Part shown: piece after piece, positions 17,315 to 26,165 of the stretch
Numbering within the stretch: position 1 is the first letter of the stretch
How the letters are laid out: every line of letters starts with the position of its first letter
Assembly: GCA_900316355.1 (NCBI GenBank)
Contig: ONCQ01000023.1
Coordinates: 1 to 38,091, forward strand
Reading direction: 5' to 3'
From: an uncultured Prevotellaceae bacterium
Lineage (GTDB): Bacteria > Bacteroidota > Bacteroidia > Bacteroidales > Bacteroidaceae
DNA length: 38,091 bases
Translations under genes and position numbers: made by a program
The notes under the pieces: generated by a model
What the model saw: the letters and a program-made list of their open reading frames with translations, nothing else
What the model was told of the DNA's origin: nothing
The model's database searches: none

Positions 17315-19354
17315 ATGAATATCCGCTTTGACATTGAGTACCGCACCATCTACGGCGAGGATCTCTTTCTGAACATTCTGGGACACGACGGCAGCGCATC
17401 GCCCCATGCCATGCACACGCGCGACGGCATCATCTGGAGCATCGAGCTGGATGTGCCGCAAGCCATTGACTATTACTACACCGTAACGTGGGAAGGCCGA
17501 GAGAAGCGGTCGGAATGGATGCTGTGTCCACACAGCTTCGACCCCAAGGAGGTGTCCGACCCCACGGTGCCGGCCGTGCAGCGCGACGCCTGGATGGATG
17601 CCCCCGACAACTTCCGCATTGCAGGCACGCTAATTCCCGTGTTCTCCCTGCGCTCACGCCGCAGCTTCGGTGTCGGTGACTTCGGCGATTTGCGTCAGAT
17701 GGTGGACTGGGTGGCATCCACGGGCCAGCGCATCCTGCAGATCCTGCCCATCAACGATACCACCAACTCGCACACCTGGTCCGACTCCTACCCCTACTCC
17801 TGCATCAGCGTTTTCGCGCTGCACCCGCAGTATGTGGAGCTGAGCGCCCTGCCACCCCTGCACCACGAAGCTGACCGCAAGCGCTTTGAGATGCTACGTC
17901 AGGAGCTCAACGCACTGCCACAGCTCGACTACGAGCGCGTGAACGCGGCCAAGCTGGAGTATCTGCAACTGCTGTATGAGCAGGAGGGGGAGAAGATGCT
18001 GAAGAGCAAAGCCTACCACACCTTCTTCGAGGAGAGCAAGGAGTGGCTGGTGCCTTATGCAGAGTTCTGCGTGAAGAAAAGGCCAGCCAGCGCCCCCATC
18101 CTCAACGGCGGGGTGTCCTTCTACTACTTCGTGCAATTCATCCTCGCCTCTCAGCTTGCCGCCGTCCATTCTTACGCACGCACACGCGGCGTGTTACTAA
18201 AAGGTGACATACCCATCGGCGTGGCGCGCGACGGTTGCGACGTGTGGCAGGAACCGCGTTACTTCAACCTCAACGGCCAGGCGGGCGCGCCGCCAGATGA
18301 CTTCGCCACTGACGGACAGAACTGGGGCTTCCCCACCTATAACTGGGACGAGATGTTGCGCGACGGCTGCGCATGGTGGGAGCGCCGCTTCCGAAATATG
18401 TCACGCTACTTTGATGCCTATCGCATCGACCATGTCCTCGGTTTCTTCCGCATCTGGGAGATTCCCGTGCCCATGCAAAGCGGGCTATGGGGACAGTTCC
18501 AACCTGCACTGGCACTCACGCGCGATGAAATTCATGCCTACGGGCTGCTGGAGAGCACGCTGAAGAAGCATACAGCACCTATCATCAGCCCACATTCTGA
18601 CTCTCCCCGTGGGGAAGCCAACTACCTGTTCCTGCGTGACCATAAGAACCCAGAGCTGTTTCACCCGCGCATCGCGGCACACAAGACAGAGGCATACAAG
18701 AACATGAGCCCGCAGGAGAAGGAAGCCTTCAACCGTCTCTATGAAGAGTTCTTCTACCATCGCAACAACCAGTTCTGGTATGAGGAAGCGATGCTGAAAC
18801 TGCCGAAGTTGGTGAAGGCCACACGCATGCTGTGCTGCGCCGAGGACCTCGGCATGGTACCGGAATGCGTGAAATGGGTGATGGACGAACTGGACATCCT
18901 CAGCCTCGAGATGGAATCTATGCCAAAAGAACCGTGGGTACGCTTCGGACAGGTAGAGCGCAACCCCAAACGCAGCGTAGCCACCATCAGCAGTCACGAC
19001 ACGCCCACCCTGCGCATGTGGTGGGACGAGAACGAGGAACGCACACAGGACTACTACAACAACATCCTCGGCCACGAAGGGCCGGCACCGCATCCGCTGT
19101 CAGGCGCACTGGCAGCAGAGATTATACAACGCCACCTCGACTGCCCGTCGATGCTGTGCATCATCAGCCTACAGGACTGGCTGGCCATCGATGAGATACT
19201 GCGCAACCGCGATGCCAACGCCGAGCGCATCAATGTGCCTGCGGATCCGCACCACTACTGGCGCTACCGCATGCACATCAACATTGAGGACCTGCGCCAC
19301 GACAAAGCCTTTGCCGAACGCATCCGTGAGATGGTGGTGAAGGGGAACAGATAA
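17315..19354 (+). CDS. malQ: 4-alpha-glucanotransferase (GH77, DPE2-like)
   Basis: A 679-residue cytoplasmic enzyme that transfers glucan chains between alpha-1,4-glucans, used in maltodextrin or glycogen turnover. Residues 1 to about 95 look like a starch-binding CBM20-type domain. The GH77 barrel follows (SLRSRRSFGVGDFGDL...; LPINDTTNSHTWSDSYPY). Catalytic residues by motif are Asp372 (YRIDHVLGFFRIWEIP), Glu510 (CCAEDLGMVPECV) and Asp562 (SSHDTPTLRMWW). The 138-residue gap between the first two is far larger than in classical amylomaltases (47 in Thermus). It matches the insertion of DPE2-type enzymes, of which Bacteroidota homologues are members. Those usually carry two N-terminal CBM20 domains and about 890 residues, so this is a short version with one. 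Confidence 0.93.
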   Translation: MNIRFDIEYRTIYGEDLFLNILGHDGSASPHAMHTRDGIIWSIELDVPQAIDYYYTVTWEGREKRSEWMLCPHSFDPKEVSDPTVPAVQRDAWMDAPDNFRIAGTLIPVFSLRSRRSFGVGDFGDLRQMVDWVASTGQRILQILPINDTTNSHTWSDSYPYSCISVFALHPQYVELSALPPLHHEADRKRFEMLRQELNALPQLDYERVNAAKLEYLQLLYEQEGEKMLKSKAYHTFFEESKEWLVPYAEFCVKKRPASAPILNGGVSFYYFVQFILASQLAAVHSYARTRGVLLKGDIPIGVARDGCDVWQEPRYFNLNGQAGAPPDDFATDGQNWGFPTYNWDEMLRDGCAWWERRFRNMSRYFDAYRIDHVLGFFRIWEIPVPMQSGLWGQFQPALALTRDEIHAYGLLESTLKKHTAPIISPHSDSPRGEANYLFLRDHKNPELFHPRIAAHKTEAYKNMSPQEKEAFNRLYEEFFYHRNNQFWYEEAMLKLPKLVKATRMLCCAEDLGMVPECVKWVMDELDILSLEMESMPKEPWVRFGQVERNPKRSVATISSHDTPTLRMWWDENEERTQDYYNNILGHEGPAPHPLSGALAAEIIQRHLDCPSMLCIISLQDWLAIDEILRNRDANAERINVPADPHHYWRYRMHINIEDLRHDKAFAERIREMVVKGNR

Positions 19355-19355
19355 A

Positions 19356-19395
19356 AAACAAATCGCCCGCCAGTTGTCTGGCGGGCGATTTGTTT
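19356..19395. terminator. Bidirectional terminator between malQ and mmdB
   Basis: A perfect 18-bp inverted repeat (19356-19373 and 19378-19395) with a TTGT loop, A-rich on one side and T-rich on the other. It can end transcription of the two convergent genes from both strands. Confidence 0.95.
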
Positions 19396-19410
19396 TATCA
19401 TATTCCCGAT

Positions 19411-20742
19411 TTAACCGAGGAAACTCAGCAGGATACCTGCAGCGACAGCGGAGCCGATTACACCGGCAACGTTCGGCCCCATGGCGTGCATGAGAAGGAA
19501 GTTGCGCGGATTGGCCTTGGCGCCTTCGGCCTGTGAGACACGCGCGGCCATAGGCACGGCACTGACACCGGCAGAGCCGATGAGCGGGTTGATTTTCTCC
19601 TTCACGAACAGGTTCATGAACTTAGCCAGCAGCACGCCACCTGCGGTGCCCACACCGAAGGCGATGATGCCAAAGACCAGAATCTTGATGGTCTGTACGT
19701 TCAGGAAGGCCTCAGCGGTGGCGGTGGCGCCTACGGTGGTGCCGAGGAAGATGACGATGATGTTGTTCAGCTCGTTCTGTGCGGCCTTGCTCAGACGCTC
19801 CACGACACCGCTCTCCTTCATCAGGTTACCCAGCATCAAGCAGCCAATGAGGGTGGCAGCACTCGGCAGGATAAGGCTGACAATAATCGCCACGATGATG
19901 GGGAAGAGAATCTTCTCGCGCTTGCTGACCTCGCGCAGCTGCTTCATCTGGATCTTACGCTCCTTCTCGGTCGTCAGCGCACGCATGATGGGCGGCTGGA
20001 TAACGGGCACGAGTGCCATGTAGGAGTAGGCTGCCACGGCGATGGGGCCGAGGAGATGGGGAGCCAGTTTGGAGGTGAGGAAGATAGCCGTGGGGCCGTC
20101 AGCACCACCGATAATGCCGATGGAAGCGGCTTCTTTCATGTCGAAGCCCATGAAATCGAGCTGCATGAAGAGGAAGGTGGCGAAGATACCCAGCTGTGCG
20201 GCAGCGCCGAGCAGCAGGCTCTTGGGGTTGGCAATCAGCGGACCGAAGTCTGTCATGGCGCCTACGCCCAGGAAGATGAGACAGGGATAGACCCCCATCT
20301 TCACACCGATATACAGGATATCAAGCAAACCACCCTCAGCCACGATATGGCGATAGCTGTGGTAGTAGGGGCTTGAGGCATTCAGAAACTCATTGTTCCA
20401 CATCTCGGTGTGGAAGAGGCCTGCAGAGGGGATGTTGCTGAGCAGCATACCGAAGGCGATAGGCAACAGCAACAGCGGTTCGTACTCCTTCTTGATGGCC
20501 AGATAGAGCAACAGGCAGGCTATGCAGATCATCACTGCATTCTTCCAACCGTCGCCCACGAAGAAGCTTGTCAAGGCCATGTCATTCCAGAACTTCGTCA
20601 TCGCAGAGGCGAAGTCGAAGTCTTGGGCTTGAAGAGAAAGCGGGAGCATGAACAGCATGAGCAGCAGCAGACCCACCCCCCTGCCCCTCCCTTGTAGAGA
20701 GGGGAGTAAATACTCTCGCAGGTTGTTTATTATTCTATTCAT
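19411..20742 (-). CDS. mmdB: Na+-translocating methylmalonyl-CoA decarboxylase, beta subunit
   Basis: A 443-residue polytopic membrane subunit that decarboxylates the carboxybiotin carrier and pumps Na+ outward. The family signature [11 protein letters not shown] is present, with the Na+-pathway aspartate at residue 215; many hydrophobic helices follow and the end is GILLSFLG. It is the last gene of mmdA-mmdD-mmdC-mmdB and ends at a bidirectional terminator. The start is odd: the first 24 residues ([20 protein letters not shown] and on) are encoded by the right half of a palindromic element, fused to a hydrophobic stretch and SLQA|Q that looks like a signal peptide. The same element type gives MNRI...LLPSL to the PorE-like protein at 30882. 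An oxaloacetate decarboxylase beta subunit would look alike; the operon favours methylmalonyl-CoA. Confidence 0.93.
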   Translation of the reverse strand: MNRIINNLREYLLPSLQGRGRGVGLLLLMLFMLPLSLQAQDFDFASAMTKFWNDMALTSFFVGDGWKNAVMICIACLLLYLAIKKEYEPLLLLPIAFGMLLSNIPSAGLFHTEMWNNEFLNASSPYYHSYRHIVAEGGLLDILYIGVKMGVYPCLIFLGVGAMTDFGPLIANPKSLLLGAAAQLGIFATFLFMQLDFMGFDMKEAASIGIIGGADGPTAIFLTSKLAPHLLGPIAVAAYSYMALVPVIQPPIMRALTTEKERKIQMKQLREVSKREKILFPIIVAIIVSLILPSAATLIGCLMLGNLMKESGVVERLSKAAQNELNNIIVIFLGTTVGATATAEAFLNVQTIKILVFGIIAFGVGTAGGVLLAKFMNLFVKEKINPLIGSAGVSAVPMAARVSQAEGAKANPRNFLLMHAMGPNVAGVIGSAVAAGILLSFLG

Positions 20743-20811
20743 TGTTTATTATTATTTCTGTTATTCAAAAGTAACCACTCCCTCCCTACAAGGGAGGGTG
20801 AGGGGTGGGTC
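20670..20811 (-). repeat. Paired palindromic element A (mmdC/mmdB junction)
   Basis: 142 bp with inverted ends (GACCCACCCC at 20670 and GGGGTGGGTC at 20811). Each half is itself a hairpin: CTCCC-TTGTA-GAGAGGGGAG on the left and CCCTCCC-TACAA-GGGAGGG on the right in plus orientation. It begins two bases after the mmdC stop codon and runs into the mmdB coding region, supplying its ATG and first codons. The interior is AT-rich and shares AATGAATAGAATA with element E. Confidence 0.85.
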
Positions 20812-20812
20812 T

Positions 20813-21571
20813 TTATGCTGTCTCTACCAGCGCTTGACCGCTCTGTACCTGATCGCCTACGGCTACCTTCACAGCGGTGACCTTACCACCGAACTCGGCG
20901 GTGATGTTGTTCTCCATCTTCATGGCTTCCATGACCACGACGGTGTCACCGGCAGCAATCTCCTGACCGACAGCTACACATACCTGCTTGATGGTGCCGG
21001 GCAGAGGAGCATCTACTGTGTGAGCACCAGCGGCAGGAGCTGCGGCAGCAGGAGCTGCAGCGGGTGCAGCCTTGGGGGCGGCTGCAGCGGGGGCGGCTGC
21101 GGGCTTCTGTGCAGGAGCCTGTGCAGGTGCTGTCTGAGGCACTGCCAGACCTTCGAAGTCCACGAGGGCATCGCCCTGGTTGACGCTGGCACCTACACCG
21201 ACGTGTACTTTACGCACGATGCCGTCGGCCTCGGCGGTGATGCTATTCTCCATCTTCATAGCTTCCATGGTGAGGAGCGTGTCGCCCTTCTTCACCTTGT
21301 CGCCTTCGCGAACGAGCACCTTGGTGATGGTGCCGGGCAGGGGAGCGGCTACAACGTTGGAGGCAACGGGAGCAGCAGCGATGGGTTTCGTGGCCACAGG
21401 AGCTGGAGCGGCAGCGTGGCTGATAACAGGACGCGGAGCCTGCTTCACGAGCTCAGGCACCTCCACGGAATACGTGGTGTCGTTGAGGGTGACGGCCAAC
21501 TTTCCGTCTTCCTGAGGAACCACGGTAGCCTTGATTTCTTTGCCGTCGATATTGAATTTGAATTCTTTCAT
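20813..21571 (-). CDS. mmdC: Biotin carboxyl carrier protein with two biotinyl domains
   Basis: A 252-residue biotin carrier of the decarboxylase; the lysine-bound biotin shuttles CO2 from MmdA to MmdB. Residues 1-40 resemble the usual N-terminal domain of this subunit (MKEFKFNIDGKEIKATVVPQ). A first biotinyl domain spans about 72-140, with the motif EAMKMEN and biotinylation Lys106. An Ala/Pro linker (142-183) leads to a second biotinyl domain (184-252), again EAMKMEN, with Lys218. Typical family members are about 120-145 residues with one domain, so this is a tandem duplication; the two copies have diverged in sequence. The ATG lies 6 bases from element B, whose purine-rich end occupies the ribosome-binding region. 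Confidence 0.95.
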   Translation of the reverse strand: MKEFKFNIDGKEIKATVVPQEDGKLAVTLNDTTYSVEVPELVKQAPRPVISHAAAPAPVATKPIAAAPVASNVVAAPLPGTITKVLVREGDKVKKGDTLLTMEAMKMENSITAEADGIVRKVHVGVGASVNQGDALVDFEGLAVPQTAPAQAPAQKPAAAPAAAAPKAAPAAAPAAAAPAAGAHTVDAPLPGTIKQVCVAVGQEIAAGDTVVVMEAMKMENNITAEFGGKVTAVKVAVGDQVQSGQALVETA

Positions 21572-21577
21572 GATTGC

Positions 21578-21717
21578 GGACCCCCTCCCCGCTCCCCCTG
21601 TAGGGGGAGAGTAGAATGTGTCTGACTATTGAGAGGTTATAGGGTCATTCTTTTAGATGTTTACTATTCTTGAATGGTAACCACCCCCTCCCTCACAGGG
21701 AAGGTGAGGGGAGGGCC
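21578..21717 (-). repeat. Paired palindromic element B (mmdD/mmdC junction)
   Basis: 140 bp filling the interval between the mmdD stop (21720) and the mmdC start (21571). Left end GGACCCCCTCCCCGCTCCCC; right end GGTGAGGGGAGGGCC. The halves carry hairpins CTCCCCC-TGTA-GGGGGAG and CCCTCCC-TCACA-GGGAAGG. The interior (21615-21680) is AT-rich and contains GAGTAGAATGT and GGTAACCACCCC, which recur in element C. Confidence 0.88.
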
Positions 21718-21719
21718 TT

Positions 21720-22049
21720 TTACAGGTGCTTGTTCAGCTCGGCATGCCAGAGCGGATGGTCGGAATGGTGAATGGTGATGATGCCACTCTCTTCGTCGTG
21801 GCGGCCCTGCATATAGAGATAGACGGCCGTGGCGATGGCAGCATTGCGTGTGTTCTCGGCAATCTCCTCTTTCTCCACCACGTTCTTCACGGCCTCCACA
21901 CCCGTCAGCACTTTGTCACGCGTCTTGCGCGTCACGGTGCTGAAGATGGAGAGGACGAAGAAGAGCACGATAAGAATTACGAAGACCGTACCGATGCCCA
22001 GTCCTGTCATCAGCCATACAGTGGACCAGTTGGTTGTTAGGATTGTCAT
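21720..22049 (-). CDS. mmdD: Methylmalonyl-CoA decarboxylase small membrane subunit (OadG/MmdD type)
   Basis: A 109-residue protein with one N-terminal transmembrane helix (about residues 14-37, MTGLGIGTVFVILIVLFFVL). A charged region and a C-terminus in which most positions follow the OadG pattern come next. It is thought to hold the alpha and beta subunits together in the pump. It starts 12 bases after the mmdA stop, so it is co-transcribed and probably coupled. Position between mmdA and the biotin carrier is typical for Bacteroidales. Confidence 0.88.
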   Translation of the reverse strand: MTILTTNWSTVWLMTGLGIGTVFVILIVLFFVLSIFSTVTRKTRDKVLTGVEAVKNVVEKEEIAENTRNAAIATAVYLYMQGRHDEESGIITIHHSDHPLWHAELNKHL

Positions 22050-22061
22050 AGGGCGGAAGGT

Positions 22062-23633
22062 TTAAAGAGGAATATTACCGTGCTTCTTTGCGGGATTCGT
22101 CAGACGCTTGTCAGCGAGCTGCGAGAGTGCGCGGATGATGCGGAAACGTGTGTTGCGCGGCTCGATGACATCGTCGATGTAGCCGTACTTGGCAGCGTTG
22201 TAGGGGTTGGCGAAGAGCTTGGTGTATTCGGCCTCCTTCTCGGCGATGAACTCCTTAGCAGCCTCGGGACCTTTCTCCTCCTTGATGGCCTTGGCCTCCT
22301 TGGCATAGAGGACAGCGGCAGCGCCGGCAGCACCCATCACAGCAATCTCAGCTGAGGGCCATGCATAGTTCATGTCGCCACGCAGCTGCTTGCAGCTCAT
22401 CACGATGTGCGAACCGCCGTAGCTCTTGCGCAGCGTCACGGTCACCTTGGGCACTGTGCACTCGCCGTAGGCGTAGAGCAGCTTGGCGCCATGCAGGATG
22501 ACAGCGTTGTACTCCTGACCCGTACCGGGCAGGAAGCCGGGGACATCCACGAGGGTGACGATAGGAATATTGAAGGCGTCGCAGAAGCGCACGAAGCGGG
22601 CACCCTTACGCGAAGCGTTGCAGTCGAGCACACCTGCCAGCTGCTTGGGCTGGTTGGCTACGATACCCACACTTTCACCGTTGAAACGGGCGAAGCCTAC
22701 GATGATGTTCTTGGCGAAGTTAGGCTGCACCTCGAAGAACTCACCGCCGTCCACGATGCTGGCGATGACCTCGTACATGTCGTAAGGCATGTTGGGGTTG
22801 TCGGGGATGATTTCGTTGAGGTAGTCGTCCTTGCGGTCGATGGGGTCTGTGCACTCCACGCGCGGGGTCTTCTCCAGATTGTTCTGGGGGATGTAGCTAA
22901 GCAGCTGCTTAAGCATAGCCATAGCCTCCTCCTCCGTCTTGGCGGTGAAATGGGTCACACCGGACTTGGTGGAGTGTACGCTGGCGCCACCCAGTTCCTC
23001 TTGAGTCACCACTTCGCCCAAGACGGTCTTCACCACGGCGGGGCCAGTGAGGAACATATAGGATGTGCCTTCCATCATCAGCGTGAAGTCGGTGAGAGCG
23101 GGGCTATAGACGGCGCCACCGGCACAGGGACCGAAGATACCGCTAATCTGAGGAATCACACCGCTGGCCATGATGTTACGCTGGAAGATTTCAGAGTAAC
23201 CGGCCAGAGCGTTGATGCCCTCCTGAATGCGAGCGCCACCAGAGTCATTCAAACCGATGACGGGAGCACCCACCTTCATGGCGTCGTCCATCACCTTGCA
23301 AATCTTCTGAGCCATCGTCTCGCTGAGAGAGCCGGCATTGACTGTGAAGTCCTGAGCGAAGACATAGACTAGGCGACCGTCTATCGTACCGTAACCAGTC
23401 ACTACGCCGTCGCCCATGTACTGCTTCTTCTCCATGCCGAAGTTGTGGCAGCGATGTGTTACGAACATGTCCATCTCCTCGAAGCTGCCGGCATCGAGCA
23501 ACATGTCGATGCGCTCACGAGCCGTGTATTTACCACGTTCGTGCTGCTTCTCAATGGCCTTCTCGCCGCCACCCATGCGGGCTTTGGCGCGGAGCTCAAT
23601 CAGCTCCTGGATTCTTTCTGTTTGCTTGCTCAT
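22062..23633 (-). CDS. mmdA: Methylmalonyl-CoA decarboxylase carboxyltransferase subunit (PccB/MmdA family)
   Basis: A 523-residue cytoplasmic carboxyltransferase that moves the carboxyl group of (S)-methylmalonyl-CoA to biotin, leaving propionyl-CoA. Family signatures: [65 protein letters not shown] and a C-terminal [14 protein letters not shown]. The length is normal. The propionyl-CoA carboxylase beta subunit is nearly identical in pattern; the decarboxylase reading rests on the linked OadG- and OadB-type genes and the absence of a biotin carboxylase. First gene of the mmdADCB operon; all downstream junctions except mmdA/mmdD contain palindromic elements. Confidence 0.95.
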   Translation of the reverse strand: MSKQTERIQELIELRAKARMGGGEKAIEKQHERGKYTARERIDMLLDAGSFEEMDMFVTHRCHNFGMEKKQYMGDGVVTGYGTIDGRLVYVFAQDFTVNAGSLSETMAQKICKVMDDAMKVGAPVIGLNDSGGARIQEGINALAGYSEIFQRNIMASGVIPQISGIFGPCAGGAVYSPALTDFTLMMEGTSYMFLTGPAVVKTVLGEVVTQEELGGASVHSTKSGVTHFTAKTEEEAMAMLKQLLSYIPQNNLEKTPRVECTDPIDRKDDYLNEIIPDNPNMPYDMYEVIASIVDGGEFFEVQPNFAKNIIVGFARFNGESVGIVANQPKQLAGVLDCNASRKGARFVRFCDAFNIPIVTLVDVPGFLPGTGQEYNAVILHGAKLLYAYGECTVPKVTVTLRKSYGGSHIVMSCKQLRGDMNYAWPSAEIAVMGAAGAAAVLYAKEAKAIKEEKGPEAAKEFIAEKEAEYTKLFANPYNAAKYGYIDDVIEPRNTRFRIIRALSQLADKRLTNPAKKHGNIPL

Positions 23634-23676
23634 TGCAATTGCGATTATTGATAATTTGTTGATAATATTGTTTCAC

Positions 23677-23717
23677 AAAAAAGCCGCCTTCGAGCCCCTT
23701 CATGGACTAAAGGCGGC
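23677..23717 (-). promoter_or_regulatory. Terminator-like hairpin in the mmdA leader
   Basis: On the minus strand, 8-bp arms GCCGCCTT/AAGGCGGC (23710-23717 and 23683-23690) are followed by six T residues. It lies between the predicted -7 box and mmdA, so it could be a leader attenuator. It could also be a second terminator for the mutAB transcript. Initiation inside the upstream arm would leave only about five base pairs, weakening the attenuator reading. Confidence 0.55.
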
Positions 23718-23718
23718 G

Positions 23719-23726
23719 CAAAGTTA
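23719..23726 (-). promoter_or_regulatory. Possible -7 box of the mmdADCB operon
   Basis: TAACTTTG on the minus strand, about 85 bases upstream of mmdA. At the -33 position only TTTCG is present, so the match is partial. No better candidate lies between the mutB terminator and mmdA. Confidence 0.5.
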
Positions 23727-23751
23727 CACATTATATATTTATTAACGAAAA

Positions 23752-23772
23752 ATGGAAAGTGAAAAATGAGGT
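23752..23772. repeat. Short heptanucleotide repeat upstream of mmdA
   Basis: Three seven-base units (ATGGAAA, GTGAAAA, ATGAGGT), with a possible slipped fourth, immediately upstream of the presumed promoter. The R-TGAAA pattern resembles the heptads inside the MATE gene. Confidence 0.4.
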
Positions 23773-23780
23773 AATGAAAC

Positions 23781-23820
23781 AAAAAAACAGTTGCAATGAG
23801 CAGCTTGCCCATTGCAACTG
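23781..23820 (-). terminator. Terminator of mutAB
   Basis: Perfect 11-bp hairpin CAGTTGCAATG/CATTGCAACTG (23788-23798, 23810-23820) followed by seven T residues on the minus strand, 28 bases after the mutB stop codon. It separates mutAB from mmdADCB. Confidence 0.92.
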
Positions 23821-23847
23821 AGAATAATGTGGTGTGCAAAAGGATGA

Positions 23848-26013
23848 TTATTCCTTGCCGAGCAAGAGCTTCATCATCTCACAGGCAGCCTTAGCCACGC
23901 TGGTGCCAGGACCGAAGACGGCGGCAACACCAGCCTTGTAGAGGAAGTCGTAGTCCTGAGCGGGGATGACACCGCCGGCGATGACCATGATATCCTCGCG
24001 GCCGAGCTTCTTGAGCTCTTCGATGAGCTGCGGGATGAGGGTCTTGTGACCTGCTGCCAAAGAGGAGGCACCGACGATGTTGACGTCGTTCTCCACAGCT
24101 TCGCGAGCTGCCTCGGCGGGCGTCTGGAACAAGGGGCCCATATCAACGTCGAAGCCGCAATCGGCATAGCCGGTGGCAACGACCTTTGCGCCGCGGTCGT
24201 GACCGTCCTGACCCATCTTGGCAACCATGATACGAGGACGACGGCCCTCCTGCTTTGCGAACTCTTCGGTGAGGCGGCAGGCTTCCTCGAAGTCCTTGTC
24301 GCTCTTGCTTTCTGAACTATACACGCCTGAAATGGTTCTGATGACTGCTTTGTAACGGCCCACGACAGCTTCGCAGGCATCGCTGATTTCGCCGAGGGTG
24401 GCACGGTGGCCGGCGGCGGTGACGGCGAGGTCGAGGAGGTTGTGCTCGCTCTTCTTGCCATCGGCGAACTCCTGCACGCAGGCGGTGATGGCAGCGAGGT
24501 CCTTCTTGACCTGCTCGTTGTCGCGCTTGGCACGGAGTTCCTTCAGGGACTCCTCCTGCTGCAGACGCACGGCGGTGTTGTCCACCTCGAGGATGTCGAT
24601 GGGGTCCTCGTGCTCGAGGCGGTACTTGTTCACACCCACGATGGTCTGCACACCCGAGTCGATGCGCGCCTGGGTGCGGGCAGCAGCCTCCTCGATACGC
24701 ATCTTGGGCAGACCCGTCTCGATGGCCTTGGCCATGCCGCCGAGCTTCTCAATCTCCTGGATGTGCTCCCAAGCCTTGAGGTAGAGTTCCTGCGTCAGCT
24801 TCTCGACGTAGTAGGAACCAGCCCACGGGTCGATGTGCTTGCAGACCTGCGTCTCGTTCTGGATGTAGATCTGGGTGTTACGGGCGATGCGTGCGCTGAA
24901 GTCGGTAGGCAGTGCGATGGCCTCGTCGAGGGCGTTGGTGTGGAGCGACTGGGTGTGACCCAGCACGGCAGCCATCGCCTCGATGCAGGTACGTCCGACG
25001 TTGTTGAAGGGATCCTGCTCGGTCAGCGACCAACCGGAAGTCTGGGAGTGCGTACGCAGAGCCATGGACTTCGGGTTCTTGGCGCCGAAGCTCTTGACAA
25101 TCTTAGCCCAGAGCAGACGGCCTGCACGCATCTTGGCAATCTCCATGAAGTGGTTGACACCAATAGCCCAGAAGAAGCTGAGGCGCGGTGCGAAGGCGTC
25201 CACGTCGATGCCGGCGTTGATACCTGCGCGGAGGTAGTCCATACCATCGGCCAGCGTGTAAGCCAGCTCGATGTCGGCGGTGGCACCTGCTTCCTGCATG
25301 TGGTAGCCAGAGATGGAGATGCTGTTGAACTTAGGCATCTTCTGCGAGGTGTACTCGAAGATGTCGGCGATAATCTTCATGGAGAAGGCGGGCGGGTAAA
25401 TATAGGTGTTGCGCACCATGAACTCCTTGAGGATATCGTTCTGAATGGTACCGGCCATCTCCTCGAGCTTGGCGCCCTGTTCCAGACCTGCGTTGATGTA
25501 GAAGGCCAACACGGGCAGCACGGCACCGTTCATGGTCATGGAGACGGACATCTTGTTCAAGGGAATGCCTGCGAAGAGGACCTTCATGTTCTCTAAGGAG
25601 CAGATGCTCACACCGGCCTTACCTACGTCACCGACCACACGGGCGTTGTCGGGGTCGTAGCCACGGTGTGTGGGCAGGTCGAAGGCCACGGAAAGACCCT
25701 TCTGACCGCTGGCGAGGTTACGACGATAGAAAGCGTTGGACTCCTCGGCGGTGGAGAAACCGGCGTACTGACGGATTGTCCACGGGCGGAACGGGTACAT
25801 CATGCTGTACGGGCCACGGAGGAAGGGAGGAATACCGGCGGCGAAGTTCAGGTGCTCCATGCCTTCGAGGTCTTCCTTCGTATAAACGGGCTGAATATCA
25901 ATCTGCTCAGGAGTCTTCCAGTTGGCAGTGATGCCATTCTCCTTTTGCCAGTCAAGGCCATTCTTGGCGTCTATGCCAGCAAAAATATCAATGTTTGAAA
26001 AGTTATGTTTCAT
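23848..26013 (-). CDS. mutB: Methylmalonyl-CoA mutase, large (catalytic) subunit
   Basis: A 721-residue adenosylcobalamin enzyme that interconverts succinyl-CoA and (R)-methylmalonyl-CoA, cytoplasmic, working as a heterodimer with MutA. The N-terminal CoA-binding barrel holds family motifs ([48 protein letters not shown]). The C-terminal cobalamin domain (about 590-721) has the cobalt-ligand motif DGHDRG with His605, then SSLAAGH and AGGVIP. Length is normal for the family. It follows mutA in the same operon, separated by palindromic element C, and ends at a strong terminator. With mmdADCB it forms the core of succinate-to-propionate fermentation. Confidence 0.97.
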   Translation of the reverse strand: MKHNFSNIDIFAGIDAKNGLDWQKENGITANWKTPEQIDIQPVYTKEDLEGMEHLNFAAGIPPFLRGPYSMMYPFRPWTIRQYAGFSTAEESNAFYRRNLASGQKGLSVAFDLPTHRGYDPDNARVVGDVGKAGVSICSLENMKVLFAGIPLNKMSVSMTMNGAVLPVLAFYINAGLEQGAKLEEMAGTIQNDILKEFMVRNTYIYPPAFSMKIIADIFEYTSQKMPKFNSISISGYHMQEAGATADIELAYTLADGMDYLRAGINAGIDVDAFAPRLSFFWAIGVNHFMEIAKMRAGRLLWAKIVKSFGAKNPKSMALRTHSQTSGWSLTEQDPFNNVGRTCIEAMAAVLGHTQSLHTNALDEAIALPTDFSARIARNTQIYIQNETQVCKHIDPWAGSYYVEKLTQELYLKAWEHIQEIEKLGGMAKAIETGLPKMRIEEAAARTQARIDSGVQTIVGVNKYRLEHEDPIDILEVDNTAVRLQQEESLKELRAKRDNEQVKKDLAAITACVQEFADGKKSEHNLLDLAVTAAGHRATLGEISDACEAVVGRYKAVIRTISGVYSSESKSDKDFEEACRLTEEFAKQEGRRPRIMVAKMGQDGHDRGAKVVATGYADCGFDVDMGPLFQTPAEAAREAVENDVNIVGASSLAAGHKTLIPQLIEELKKLGREDIMVIAGGVIPAQDYDFLYKAGVAAVFGPGTSVAKAACEMMKLLLGKE

Positions 26014-26017
26014 AATC

Positions 26018-26162
26018 GGACCCCCTCCCCGCTCCCCCTTGTAGGGGGAGAGTAGAATGTCTTGTGGGGAGGAATTCTACATGTAATGATTCTTAATTAT
26101 AAATAGGTCTATTCTTGTTAAGTAACCACCCCCTCCCTACAAGGGAGGGTGAGGGGAGGGTC
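26018..26162 (-). repeat. Paired palindromic element C (mutA/mutB junction)
   Basis: 145 bp between the mutA stop (26166) and the mutB start (26013), leaving only 3-4 free bases at each side. Left end GGACCCCCTCCCCGCTCCCC, right end GGTGAGGGGAGGGTC. The hairpins are CTCCCCC-TTGTA-GGGGGAG and CCCTCCC-TACAA-GGGAGGG. It is nearly the same as element B at both ends, with a more divergent AT-rich interior. Confidence 0.9.
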
Positions 26163-26165
26163 TTC

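Noticed and set aside
23719-23726. Firm promoter call for mmdADCB
   Set aside because: Only the -7 box matches and the start would fall inside the hairpin arm; listed with low confidence.
24406-25596. 396-codon open frame opposite mutB, and the 469-codon frame opposite mutA at 26640-28049
   Set aside because: Both are antisense shadows of highly conserved enzymes, created by the codon bias of the GC-rich coding strand; no family resemblance.
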